This document shows, piece after piece, positions 24,348 through 35,317 of a stretch of DNA of 64,000 nt (position 1 is its first letter; the number at the start of each line of letters is the position of its first letter). The stretch lies in NCBI GenBank assembly GCA_030686995.1, contig CM060698.1:145037106-145101105 (forward strand), written 5' to 3'. The position numbers and the translations under genes were made by a program. This stretch comes from Artemisia argyi (taxonomy: Eukaryota; Streptophyta; Magnoliopsida; Asterales; Asteraceae). The notes beneath the pieces are model-generated. The model did not search any database. It saw nothing but the letters and a program-made list of their open reading frames with translations, and was not told where the DNA came from.

Positions 24348-24556
24348 CCTCTGCCATAACACATTGAGTGTAAATAAACAAAGTAAAGATTTAAAGATCA
24401 AATAAAAAACCATACCTTATTCCAGAAACTTGAACCCTGATACAAAAAAATTGAATTATAGTAAACCAATCAAACATAATCGTTAACATATAGCAATATG
24501 AAACTAAATCAAATGGCTAACTAACAGACTCATGCAATTATTACTAAAAAAAAAAT
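24348..24556 (-). repeat. Direct duplication, copy A
   Basis: About 200 bp nearly identical to 26207-26407 in the same orientation (only a few differences by eye). It covers a small exon-like piece (minus-strand GGTTCAAGTTTCTGGAATAAG/GT) and a following intron-to-acceptor segment ending GGCAG/AGGAATTT. Confidence 0.85.
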
Positions 24557-24706
24557 GAAGATGGTTATGTTAAAAGGACTACAATCTGTACTTTAGATGA
24601 AGGAATGATTCTGCAAGTATAGAAGTTTAGTTATGCTGCATCAGCTGAATACACACACAAATGTAAAAATGTAAAGATAATGCGCACGCAAAATGCAAAA
24701 CAATAC

Positions 24707-25600
24707 CTTGTGTATTATGCGATGTGGTATTTCCAGACTCCGGTTGCCTAACACTGGCATGTGATACATTAGGCATTGAGTGCTCCTGTCGCGTATTTTG
24801 GACAATATGTTGTTCACTTAGATCTAACCGACGGTGCACTGGTTTATTAGGATCACGTGGGCCAACATCACTTTCCATAGGGCATTTTCCTTTGTGTATG
24901 CCAGGTGTAAATCTGGTAGGTACCTATAGCTGTTCCAACGGCTCACCAGACATACCATGTACAAAACACGAGTATGGAGTAAGATGGCCATGTGTTTGTA
25001 ACCCTGTGAAAGGCAAAGCATATATGTGAATAAGCATGGTAAATAACAACATGTAAGAAAGGAAAATGCCTAACCTGCTGAAGTACATCTCTCTCCAATC
25101 TGTGGCTGGAAGCTGTCATTGTTTCGCGATTCCACCCTAACAATACCTCAAGCAAAATATAGAACATTAAACCTGGTACTGTCATAAGTATTTAAGCAAC
25201 TGGAAATTGCGTTTGCATTTAAACCACTTGACAAATCCTGGACTTGAGAACCAAAACCACGATTCCCCATACCCATAGTCCTAGTATCTAAACAATCAGC
25301 AAATAGTTGATGGCCATAGCCATTTTGGTTGTCAATTTACATGCCCTAATGAGAAGGCCTCTCGGTCCCCCGAGTCAACTGTCACACTATCGTTCACAAA
25401 TTAAGTCAAAGTCCATAAGGCGCGGACCAGTATCAGCCTCCCAGTTGTTAACGTGTGCAGCCACAATATATACCTTGCAGATTTGCAATTGCTTCATCAA
25501 CTCTTGGTTCTCATTGCTGAGATTTTTCACATGACAACGATCACGAATGATAGACTCTTCTCATTTTTTGTTGTCATTTTGTAGTTTTGCTTTCTAAACA

Positions 25601-25641
<41 letters not shown>

Positions 25642-26001
25642 TCTAAATTCATAATTATGGTTAAGCATTAGACCAAAATACAAATAAGAAAGAAGAAGAG
25701 CAAGGCACGTCAAGTTGACTGAGCATGAGCTTAGCCTCAAGATCTCTTTTTTTTTCCTCTTAGCTACCGACAGATAGAGCTTTGCTTCAAACATTTCGAA
25801 AAATGCTGATAACGGATCGCCCTTGTCTGTCTCAAGGTCATGATTCTATAGATAAACCAAAATAAAGGTATCATGGGTCATACATCTCACATAATCAATG
25901 TATAATCAATTAACCACTCAATATTAATTACATACTTTTGTTTCAGTAAGATTAATTTTCGAGATGAGCACCTCCTTGAGCAATTTTAGATCTTCAGTTA
26001 G
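24707..26001 (-). pseudogene. Captured multi-exon coiled-coil gene, broken
   Basis: Exon-like islands with GT-AG signals in series: 26001-25936 (LTEDLKLLKEVLISKINLTE); 25845 to about 25680 (MFEAKLYLSVAK, then LEAKLMLSQLDV only after a frameshift in an A run); about 25590-25474 (KLQNDNKK, stop, EESIIRDRC, then NLSNENQELMKQLQICK); about 25290-25165 (RTMGMGNRGFGSQVQDLSSG); 25136-25075 (GWNRETMTASSHRLERDVLQ); 24923-24707 (starts VPTRFTPGIHKGK, ends SHNTQ). The early exons are coiled-coil, the later ones polar and disordered. At least one nonsense codon and one frameshift disable it. The parent family is not recognised. Confidence 0.5.
25603..25638. repeat. Poly-A homopolymer, about 35 bp
   Basis: A long plus-strand adenine run lying in the broken coiled-coil gene, between exon islands. 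It could be the tail of a small retroposon or slippage. Confidence 0.8.
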
Positions 26002-26206
26002 CTATAATACAGAAAACCCACAACACAAAATAATTAAACCACGCCAGAGTTAACCTAAATTAAATGACATGCTTGTGTAAACCACTTGTGTTGCTTTTAC
26101 AATACAATTAAGAGTAACAGAATAAATATATATGAATTCTAAAAACATATGCAAGTGAATAGAATAAGGGCTTTGGCAATCCATATAGAATAAATTCCTC
26201 TGCCAC

Positions 26207-26407
26207 AACACATTGAGTGTAAATAAACAAAGTAAAGATTTAAAGATCAAATAAAAAACCATACCTTATTCCAGAAACTTGAACCCTAATACAAAAAAAT
26301 TGAATTATAGTAAACCAATAAAACATAATCGTTAACATATAGCAATATGAAACTAAATCAAATGGCTAACTAACAGACTCATGCAATTATTACTAAAAAA
26401 ACAATGA
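26207..26407 (-). repeat. Direct duplication, copy B
   Basis: Partner of 24348-24556. The two copies diverge abruptly just inside the downstream exon-like segment (AGGAATTT then TTCTATATGG versus CCAAATGTCC). Confidence 0.85.
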
Positions 26408-26762
26408 ATAGTTACAATTCGTTTGGTGTCAAGACATTGGAATGAATATGAATACCTACATGCATATATCATATGTTAAGAAGGATTATCATAAAACATA
26501 TACATTATACTACATGGCGTGCAACAAATATATTTTGAATTAAAAACATACCTGAGATTAGAATACCCTATCAGATTCGAGATGACGAATAAATTAAAAA
26601 CATGTTACTGTATCATTAGGGAAGATGGCTGTAGAAATTATGATATTAGGGTTTTGTGAAAACGTATCCGATAATGATTAATTATAAATATGAGGATTAG
26701 CAAAAATCATTAATTTAAGAGATTTATAGATATTGTTTTGCAAAATATAACACAAAAAAAGT

Positions 26763-26832
26763 GTTGGTCTAGTGGTTATCTCCACTCGGTTAGCCATATA
26801 ACATATGGAAGGTCATGTGTTCGATTCCCAGA
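26763..26832 (+). repeat. tRNA-like / SINE-like Pol III promoter segment
   Basis: TGGTCTAGTGG at 26765-26775 fits the tRNA A box (TRGYNNARNNG), and GTGTTCGATTCCC at about 26817-26829 fits the B box with one mismatch. The spacing of about 50 bp suits Pol III. It does not fold into an intact cloverleaf (ends do not pair well), so a tRNA-derived SINE head is more likely than a functional tRNA. Confidence 0.5.
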
Positions 26833-27029
26833 AGTGCTTTTTTAAAAACCATGCTAAATAACCGAAAATCAAAATGTTGATGACATGGAATTAAAATCCG
26901 AATTTAATTATAAAAATTGCTTACATGGATAGAATGTGATGACATGGATACTAAAAATTGCTTACATGGACAGAATGTGATGACATGGATGCTAATAATA
27001 ATTACTGGGCATTGACTGGACAATGACTG

Positions 27030-27071
27030 GACATATCCTTCAAATGCCTCCTGTTATATATAATGTAGAGA
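27030..27071 (-). other. Candidate Helitron 5' terminus
   Basis: The minus strand from 27071 reads TCTCTACATTATATATAACA, then GGAGGCATTTGAAGG and a short repeat of GTCCAGTCA. TCTCTAC followed by an AT-rich stretch and a GAGGCATTT-like motif is common at plant Helitron 5' ends. Confidence 0.45.
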
Positions 27072-27692
27072 CATATATATGAAAAATGCAATGGCTAACA
27101 TCGGTATATGTAAACATGATTGGAGGGGGGAAAACTAAATGTCATGGATATCAGTGGTGAAAATAATGTAGACATATGATGGTCGGGCTTTGCTAAATAT
27201 CGATGAAGTTGGCACCGCTACTAAATGAAAATAGGCAAGAAAATTTCGTCACAAAACCATCTTTAGGTTTTGTGTATCCAAAAATATAAATCTAGCAAGG
27301 ATGATCACCAACTTTTTGTTATGAGTATCAAATTACGGGTGTGATTTCAAGAAATCTCAAGACATCATGCTCTTTGGTTTCGTTTATATGGTGCATTGAG
27401 CTTTTATGTCTGTTGGAGTTGTATTAGTGTATTTCTTTGGTTTTGTTCCGGTGGTTGTTTAGATGTAGTTCTAATTGTAAATTCTCTTCACGTTGTTGTT
27501 TTAGGCTTGGGGTTTCTTTTCTTGATTTTCTATTTATTTTTGTCTTTCAAACTACGGGGAGTGTTAGACAATAGATTAAAAAGCCCGGTTGTGAGCTTTC
27601 GGCTTATTAGAATTTATTGTTATGTCCAATATAGTATAGAAAAGCAACTTACATGATTTTTTTATCAATCTAACGATATTTCTTTTTCTTTT

Positions 27693-27723
<31 letters not shown>

Positions 27724-28490
27724 GTTTTATAATTGAAAATTCTTTTGCCTTTCACAATCATCTCAATCTTCAGAATTGAAAATGTGATAAAAATAAAATA
27801 AATAGATACTTATAAATATAGAGAAATTTAAAATTAGTCAACATTTATAAGTGTGCATTTCAATATGTAACACTTGATTTTTCCGTACTTCTTCTTTTTT
27901 TAAAACGACAACCAACTATCTAATAATATACTATCTCGTATTTTCTAAGCAGGACTTGAACGTACAACTATTTGGTTGGAAAGCTTCTCACACAGTAAGA
28001 AGTACCATCGGGACACAAGCCCTCTAGTTTCGCACTTCCTCTTATAGAAGGAAATTAGGTGTAACAAATTAATTCCACAGTTTTAAGCCTGAAAAATATT
28101 TTGCTTTTTAATATTAGTTCATGTTTGTAAATGTAATTTTGATATATAAGTGTCAACAAACTCAAATCATTTCACACTTTCTAAAAATGTGTAAACAAAC
28201 GTGTGTAAAAATAGCATTTTTGCTGTATGTTTGGTTTTAATTGTATAAGTTGTCAACAGTAACAATTCACAGTTTCTATCAAATCTGAAAACATATTTAG
28301 CCTAAACAATTCAAAGTTTCTATTCTATTTATGTTTCTAGTATTAGCAAAAGAGGAAATTACTCTTTCATTGAATAGTAACTTTATTTATTTATTTTTTG
28401 AAAAAAAATGTAATAATAAAGCAATAATCCCGTTCTTTTCTAAAATAATCAAGCTTACAATTTTCTAAACAAAATTACGATTTTTTTATT
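27072..28490. other. Intergenic with homopolymers; possible SINE relic
   Basis: Contains a T-rich tract at 27681-27722. On the minus strand, 28026-27950 reads TGTCCCGATGGTAC followed about 45 bp later by GTTCAAGTCCTGC. These resemble tRNA A and B boxes and may be a second, weaker SINE relic. The 86-codon open frame at 27396-27656 lacks coding character. Confidence 0.35.
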
Positions 28491-28494
28491 TTTA

Positions 28495-29217
28495 CATTTA
28501 TTTATTTATTGGTAAAAAGGTTACCACTGGTAAAATATTATTACCTAAAAAAAAACAGTTAAGTACAACGAGTGTGGTTGAGTCACAGACATCAGCCCAA
28601 AAAGGCAAACCAAACGCGCCTACAGTACTTAAGACTTAAAATAGCATAAAAAATAACATGTCATACTCAATCTGGGCACTAGTCAAACCATAGTCATCAA
28701 AGATATCATCATCATAAGGGTCTTGATCATAGGTGTCCTCCTTCCATTGCTCATATAAGCCTTTCTTGCCCGTTCCACTATCAATTTTAGCACCGTCAAT
28801 TGCCATATAACTAGTAGTTTTATTGTAGTTCTCAAGAACTTCATCATCATCACCATCACGTACTATCTGAAATAACCAAATTCTCAACCTAAAAAAACGG
28901 ATTACCTGCATTTTTTCCATCATTAACCATGTCAGGTGTGCTATTTGTAATAACAGAAGGAGTATCATTTGGATGAACTAGGTTTCATTGTTTTCCACAT
29001 GTCTCACATTAGCCTCTTTTTGCATAGGAAGAGGCTCCCATTATCAACCAAAAGCACAAACTTCTCGGCAATTATTTGATTTTCTAGCTTATTAATCTTT
29101 TCCACGAGAGGTGTAGTATGGACTGCCAAATGAATTAATAGTTGAACTTACCTGTTTATCCATGTTCCCAATTCTATTACCAAAATCTAAATCTTTACTC
29201 ACATGTCCTCCATCAAC

Positions 29218-29269
<52 letters not shown>

Positions 29270-29410
29270 TTCACATTACTTGAAGAAATGTTAGCACTAG
29301 GTTCTACATGAATATTAGGATCCTCATCTAAATCACCAAGAACATCAAAAGCATTAGACGTGTTAACCACTTTAGTATCCTTACTTGGTTGTTTAGACGT
29401 AGATGCCTAC
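28495..29410 (-). mobile_element. LINE fragment: ORF1 C-terminus joined directly to 3' UTR
   Basis: On the minus strand the end of an L1-type ORF1 is visible: NAFDVLGDLDED, a long poly-Thr run, VEKINKLENQIIAEK and DDDEVLENYNKTT, then an acidic tail. Each block has a counterpart in the copy at 45421-47378 (NQFDALNMDDTD, VEKIGKLEKLLIDGK, DDDEVLNTFDEST). Frames shift between blocks, so it is dead. About 75 bp after the ORF1 stop begins a 3' UTR homologous to the other copy (GTTGTACTTAA, then GGTAACCTTTTTACC) ending in an (AATA)n-like tail. No ORF2 endonuclease or RT lies between. Confidence 0.7.
29217..29269. repeat. (GTA)n microsatellite in LINE ORF1
   Basis: About 17 uninterrupted GTA repeats on the plus strand, read as poly-Thr (ACT/TAC phase) on the minus strand. 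An in-frame expansion within the dead ORF1. Confidence 0.9.
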
Positions 29411-31229
29411 TTACATAGTCTTTAACGAATTTAATTAACATATTACATGTACATTCCGAAATAATAAAACATTATCAAGTACTTATGCGGTAACAAATAA
29501 AACAAATTTATATGATTTCGCCTCAACGTGCGGGCATCGTTGTAAACATTATATTGGCTTTAATGATCTTGTGTGTTACCAACAATTTGTTACATGTTAT
29601 GTTATTCACTTATTCTATGGCTTATTAAGAGTGTTTTTTCTTTTCAGTTGGTTACAATGTTTTAACTAAGTTAAACTAACCAATTTTCATCTTTAATAAT
29701 ATAAGTTTAAAGCTTCAAAGAAGATTGATAAACGACTAAGCAAATACATAGATATTTTTCAACCGCTTAAATTCTTATTAGAAGTGAATCAAAAAATTTA
29801 TTTAAAATTGTTTGCGGAATAACAATATAAGTTGAATGCCAATATTTGGTGATCTTCTCACTAAACTTAAACAAAAATTAAATTATTGTTTAAGTAAGAA
29901 CTATGCTTGAACAACTGAAAGCTCATAAATTCTAATTCTATTTGGAGAAGTAAATCCTTTCTTGAAAGTGCATCACTTTAATTGCAAGAAATGAGCATCT
30001 ACTCTTTACAACATTCCCTTTTATAGGCATGATCGAGGAGGATACCCATAGGGTAATAGCAACGTCTCAAGCATTCTGTGTAATACATTTACATTAAATG
30101 TTTCTATTTCTTGGAACATGTTCGACCATACTTTATGGAACAATACGTGTTGACAACTGTTTGTCATTTTTATCAATTCTTGTAATATCTTGACTTTTTG
30201 ATAATTGATTTAGAGTTATCTTCTCAAGAAAGTTTCCGCCTATGTTTCAGTAACTTAGATATTTTTCCTAAGTATCTAAAGTTCATGATGTCTTGGATTT
30301 GTTGAGGAGATATATACAAGGAGTCAGTGAGTTATTGTTATCACTCACTAATTTCATTATCTGTTTCTTGGTTTAGGTACTTTACTCACAAAGTTCCGTC
30401 TTAAGAAGTGTCGATTTTTTTTAGACTCTGAAGATGACTTCCTAAATGATTCTTTCCATTTAAGAACTTATTACACTTTAGATATTTTCTATTCAAATCT
30501 TGAATGAATATGAGTGATCACTAAATTGGCCCAACAAAAAGTTTTATTATAAGGCTCAATTGGCCCTCTAATTTGACAAAACAAAATTTTAGGAAAACTA
30601 CAAAACTTCAAAGCATACTCGTTTAAAAATTGCCCTTTTTCAAGAAGTTTGTTACATTCCATGTTTCTCTATCTATGATCGAAGAACACACAAAAGTCGC
30701 TCACTACGATGATTATATGATCCAAAAAGGTTTTCGGATCACTAAATGTTCTATTTGATATCCTTTTATTTGCCAAATTTCTTCAAACAACTCATCCTAC
30801 ATTTTCCAGAGTAATTCTCACATCTTCAGGTTGTTTTATATATAGGCCCTTATTAGATCGATCCATTGCATGACTTGATGTTAGAATTTTATATGCAATC
30901 TAAATGCTACTGCTCAAATCGATTCCACGCACGATCCATTTCATACTTACGAAGTTTAAATTTATATTATACATTTTATATTGTTTGATGTAAATGTTTT
31001 TGTCAATTTTATATGCTTTGGTTTCATTTGTTTATATTGGATTTTTATGAACACAGATAGGCAGTTTGAAAGGAAAACCAATATGATCATGTGATTTTTT
31101 AGAGCAAAATAAGCAGCTTTAATTACCAAAGTTTGCATTTTTTTTTTCGTAGTTTTAGTGAAAAATATAAGAATCCTAAGTTTGCACCTTTTTATCTACT
31201 TTCCAGGTGTATATACTGTATTTGTGAGA
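29411..31229 (+). promoter_or_regulatory. Upstream region and 5'-UTR intron of the V-ATPase D gene
   Basis: 1.8 kb without a supported gene. TTATCTACTTTCCAG at about 31191-31205 is a good 3' splice site 25 bp before the start codon, implying a leader intron. No other structure recognised in the AT-rich remainder. Confidence 0.45.
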
Positions 31230-31988
31230 ATGGCGGGTCAAAGTCAGCGTTTAAATGTTGTTCCAACTGTTACAATGCTTGCAGTTGTGAAAGGTCGCCT
31301 TACTGGTGCCACAAGAGGTCATGCTCTTTTAAAGAAGAAAAGTGACGCTCTGACTGTGCAATTCCGTCAAATTCTCAAAAAGATTGTTTCAACAAAAGAA
31401 TCAATGGGAACAGTTATGAAATCATCTTCCTTTGCACTAACTGAAGCCGAATATGTTGGGGGCGAAAACATCAAACATGTTGTCCTTGAAAATGTTCAAA
31501 GTGCTTCTGTTAGAGTCCGTTCACGCCAAGAGAACGTTGCTGGTGTTAAACTGCCAAAGTTTGAGTATTTCACAGAAGGTGAGATGACTAAGAATGACTT
31601 GACCGGACTAGCTAGAGGAGGTCAGCAGGTACAAGGATGTCGTTCAGCCTATCTGAAAGCCGTTGAGGTTCTTGTTGATCTTGCGTCTCTCCAAACATCA
31701 TTTCTGACACTTGATGGGGCAATCAAGACCACTAATCGCAGAGTCAATGCCTTGGAGAATGTTGTGAAGCCGAGATTGGAAAACACCGTCACCTATATTA
31801 AGGGCGAGTTGGATGAGCTGGAAAGGGAGGATTTCTTTCGACTAAAGAAGATACAAGGGTACAAAAAGAGAGAGATCAAAAAGCAGGAACAAGCTGTTAA
31901 AAAGTTAGACTATGGCAGTGATGTTTCAAGAAAAGGGCCCCCTTTTTTATCTGGAGCTCAACTGAAAGATGAAGACATATTATTTTGA
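31230..31988 (+). CDS. VHA-D: V-type H+-ATPase subunit D, divergent
   Basis: A single coding exon of 252 aa starting MAGQSQRLNVVPTVTMLAVV. Subunit D is the central-stalk rotor subunit of the V1 sector, coupling ATP hydrolysis to proton pumping at vacuole and Golgi membranes. Strong family blocks: TGATRGHALLKKKSDALT, NVAGVKLPKFEYFTEGE, NDLTGLARGGQQV, TTNRRVNALENVVKP and GELDELEREDFFRLKKIQGY. Long helices at both ends form the expected coiled coil. The chosen ATG is the conserved MAGQ start; 24 in-frame codons upstream belong to the leader. Oddity: after KKIQGYKKRE the C-terminal tail (about 35 residues) departs from the usual plant tail and is about 9 residues shorter, though it still ends DEDILF. 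It may be a diverged paralogue. Confidence 0.9.
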   Translation: MAGQSQRLNVVPTVTMLAVVKGRLTGATRGHALLKKKSDALTVQFRQILKKIVSTKESMGTVMKSSSFALTEAEYVGGENIKHVVLENVQSASVRVRSRQENVAGVKLPKFEYFTEGEMTKNDLTGLARGGQQVQGCRSAYLKAVEVLVDLASLQTSFLTLDGAIKTTNRRVNALENVVKPRLENTVTYIKGELDELEREDFFRLKKIQGYKKREIKKQEQAVKKLDYGSDVSRKGPPFLSGAQLKDEDILF

Positions 31989-32338
31989 TACGAAGGTTAG
32001 TAGTAATCTATCATTTTTTATACTTTGAACTGTCGTGCATTTTTATAATGAATAAATTGTGTTCTTATATCTGAATAAGGTTTCATATTTATTGTTGTTC
32101 ATAGTTGCAATCCATGAACTCCGAAATTGTGTAATACTTTACACTGATCGAGCTTTCCTATATACACCAACAGTTTACCTTGTACATTATGATAGGCTTG
32201 TTATGATATATATATGTTCTAGATAGACGTAATAAAAAGCAAAAAAAAAAAAAAAAAAAAAGAAAAAAGAAAGAAATACAGTGGAAACAAAACTGTGTTC
32301 ACTTTAAAGTTAATTACTAGGAAAAGGTTAAGTTTTCA
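31989..32338. other. Convergent 3' region between VHA-D and WRKY
   Basis: Contains the 3' UTR of the V-ATPase gene (AATAAATTG near 32049) and, oppositely, that of the WRKY gene. An A-rich run lies at 32242-32275. No gene. Confidence 0.5.
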
Positions 32339-35111
32339 TCATATACTGGCCCCACCACCGGAATTTCTGACGAGTGATGTAATTTGCGCTGCCAATGCTG
32401 ATCGGAAAGACGGATTTGAAGTTAGAGCTTTAGTAGCAGCTGCAATTGTATCTGCTGAATGCTGTTGTGAAGCAGAAGTAGAATTTTTCTTGAAACTATC
32501 ATGTGATGGTGTTGGATGGAACGGCTCATTTAGCGTTTGTCTCCCAAGATATGAAAACGGATTCGGGTTTTTGAAATTTGACTCAATGGATGAAGAAGAA
32601 GAGGACGGAGAAGAGAAGTTAAGGCATGTAGAAGAAGAATATCGTGGTGCGGTCATTGAGAAGTTTGACGAGTTTGATATGTTGAAATGGGGACTTGTTG
32701 TGAGATCTAGAGTGATAGTTGGGTGTGATTGGTATGTGGAGATTGTTGTGTTGGGTAGATAAAATGGATATTGTGGGGCCCTTGGGCTGTAATTAGTAAT
32801 GCCATGGTGGCTAGAGAAGGTGGTTGTTGAGGCCGTGGTCGTCGAGGAGGGAGCAATCGTGTTGAGACCTGGTTGTGAGGTTGATGAGGTTGATTTTAAC
32901 ATTGAGGCGGCGGCTGAAGTGGTTGAAGCCATTGCCGTTGCTGATGCTGAAAGTGGGTGGTTGTGAGTTCCTTCATAGGTGGTGATTAGCACAGACCTGT
33001 CCTCAGCACATCTTTGCACCTAAATAATTGTTGGAAAATAAGTTAGAAAAAATAATAGATTCAGATTTCAGAATAATAGAAAATCTTTGTATGCGCCTTT
33101 TCTTTCACATTTAAGCCAGTAGACTTTTCCGCCTTTTGGTCAACATACAAGTGGAATTAAAAAGGTTGAAATTTAATAACTTGTGATGTAAGATTATCTT
33201 AAGTCAAACAGTATGAACTTATTTTAAAATGTTTTAAGAAAAGCAGCCGCCAGGAAGATGAATTTACATGTTTTCTGACTGGGCAAGATGATGACACAGT
33301 GCATCGGTAATACGCTCTAGGGCAAGGATTTCCTTTTGCTATCTTCTGTCCGTATTTCCTCCATTGACATCCGTCATTCATCTGTATTATAATTCATCAA
33401 AATTCAGTATCTTTCTACGCTCTTACTTAACAACGACCATTTGCATACATAAAGATGACATAAAATGACATTAACCCATAATAGTGTGTTCCTTGATTAA
33501 ATTATTACCGTTTGGGTGTCACATATAACTTTCACGGAAACCCTGGCTTTCTTCAATGGGATTTGATCCAACAGATCATTATCCTCATTTCTTTCAGACT
33601 TGAGATTGTGAACAGCTGGTTCCAAGGTCTGTGCTATTTCATCTTTTCTTAAGTTGTTGATGCCAACTCTATTTGGTGAGACGTCGAATTTGCATCCCAA
33701 CCCTAGTTTGAGTTCTTGATCACCATCAGTGCGGTCTTTGATTTTGCTGAAGCAATTCACCTTTTTTGGACCATCATCAATCTTTGGTTTACAACTGGAA
33801 AGTGTTCCAAGGCTTAGAGAAATGAGTTCAGCTCCATTAGTTTCCTGATCAGGATGAGCCAGACTTTCGGAACTTTTAGGAACTTCTTGCTGGAAAAAGT
33901 CGTTAAATTGCATTTGCAACGACTTGTAATCCTTCAAGACCCTTGATAATTTTTGCTTTAATGTTTGGTTCTCTTGTCTAACTTGACCCATCTCAGCTTT
34001 AGCTGATGAAACCAGATCATCCTGAATATCATGAATACAAAGACATGGTTATTTTTCAATAGTAAGATTTGAGCCGGAGGTGAAGGACAAAACCAACATG
34101 TTCATATTAGGAATCTAAGGTTAATTAGCGTAGCTCAATTGATTAGTGGACTAGCTTTAACTCAAGTTGATAATGCTTTGGGTTACATCTTGAAAAAATC
34201 TAGATGTGCTGTTAAACAATAGTTGACCAATTTCCTTAGACTATTTAAACATCTTCCAAACTGCTATCTAGTTTAATTAGGATCCCATCTATCTAAACCA
34301 GATTGCTCGATGTCTTTCTTTAGTTAGGGAGCGAATAGTAGGTGCGGTTCCTTTATCCCTCAATTTTAATAACTAAGAATAATTTATTTCAACATAAAAT
34401 CATAAACTAAAGAAGTTTTTCCATAAAAATGTAAAAAATATTATCAACCTTAGCTAGAGATCACCCCCCTCGCCCCCACCAACCCCTTCATAAACTTTCT
34501 GACTGTAGTAATTTATTGTAGTGGATTTATATTTGAAACCAACATAACCAGTAGAAATTCAATATCCGACCACTTGAAAAGCTCATCTGCTGATAATATG
34601 TTAGATTAATGGTGTCAAGATGCGTTCATTGGAGACACGGTACTAGGCTTTCATACAAAAACCATACAACACATCAACTACGACACACGTTTTCAACGTA
34701 AAAGACAGCATATTCTACTATCTAGATTTCTACACATGTTCATGTATCATTCATTATTGGATCATTCTTTATTTAGATACCTGTGTATATTCGTCGGCTA
34801 GATCTTCTCCTTTAAACAAAGAAGTACTGGCATCGTTCTTGTCACTCTTCATTGCCTGCTTAACATAAAAGCCTGATATGTTAAAAAGATCGACAACACG
34901 TAAAATTCTAACAAACATGTGGATTACAACTATAAACAGATTTGACAGAAAACAAGAAAACTTCATGCAAGTTTTGAAACAGCACCTGGGATGAGGTCTT
35001 TAATAGGACTTGATCATCATGAAGATGAATGGCATTCTTAGTCTTTGTTTCTTCTTCTTCAACCTCAAAAAAACTGAACATAGGTTTTGGCATGTTTAAG
35101 CTAGCTTCCAT
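32339..35111 (-). CDS. WRKY transcription factor, group IIb (WRKY72/61-like)
   Basis: Five exons: 35111-34986, 34855-34781, 34021-33509, 33381-33268 and 33019-32339, about 502 aa. Junctions are GT-AG and in frame; the exon-2 acceptor is ambiguous by 3 bp (AAG/CAG). Order: acidic N-terminus; leucine-zipper-like helix ([20 protein letters not shown] then [11 protein letters not shown]); an ISLSLG motif; a KKARVSVK basic nuclear signal; WRKY domain with [24 protein letters not shown] and the CX5C...HNH zinc ligands; a Ser/Thr-rich C-terminus; the IIb tail [20 protein letters not shown]. The intron splitting the domain just before VQRC is the VQR-type intron typical of groups IIa/IIb. The residue before it is His (CPVRKH) where Gln is usual. 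Known role: W-box DNA binding in nuclear defence and stress transcription. Confidence 0.9.
34124..34195 (+). repeat. Possible SINE relic in a WRKY intron
   Basis: GTAGCTCAATTGATTAGTGG, within intron 2, resembles a tRNA-derived SINE head. The expected B box is only loosely matched (GGTTACATC). Weak. Confidence 0.25.
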
Positions 35112-35317
35112 GGAAGTTTTTGGCTTTTGATATCTTTATAGCAAATAGCAAATGTACAATTTGTGTTACTTATATTAGTGTTTGAGATTGACAACTATAG
35201 TTGACCAAAAAGCTTGTAAAATTATATTCTTTCTCGTAGACTTGTATTTGCATGTTGCTTCATACATGTGTATTAATTTTTAATTTGTTTTCAAATGAGG
35301 TTTGTTAAAAGCATTAT

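Larger units (their letters stand above)
13840..27071 (-). mobile_element. Candidate gene-capturing Helitron, about 13.2 kb
   Basis: The minus-strand 3' terminus has a perfect GC hairpin, GCCCGCCC AT(C) GGGCGGGC, then TTTGAAGT, then CTAG, then host T inside an AT microsatellite. This is the classic Helitron 3' end. The candidate 5' terminus on the same strand at 27071 reads TCTCTACATTATATATAACA, matching TCTCTAC-type Helitron starts. The base before it is G rather than the ideal A. Between the ends are exon-like islands of several unrelated genes, all on the minus strand and all damaged. No Rep/helicase gene is visible, so it would be non-autonomous. The two ends could belong to different elements. 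The interior also contains a large repeat block (17740-20540) that probably inserted later. Confidence 0.5.

Noticed and set aside
24724..25029. 101-codon plus-strand frame
   Set aside because: Opposite strand of the captured exon at 24923-24707, which has matching splice signals on the minus strand.
26763..26832. Functional tRNA gene
   Set aside because: A and B boxes are present but acceptor-stem ends do not pair convincingly, and the anticodon arm is not clear; kept only as SINE-like.
29092..29370. Independent Thr-rich protein gene
   Set aside because: It is the microsatellite-expanded middle of a dead LINE ORF1; flanking blocks align with the copy at 45421-47378.
32295..32762. 155-codon plus-strand frame
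   Set aside because: Antisense shadow of the last WRKY exon, whose minus-strand reading has clear family motifs and splice junctions.
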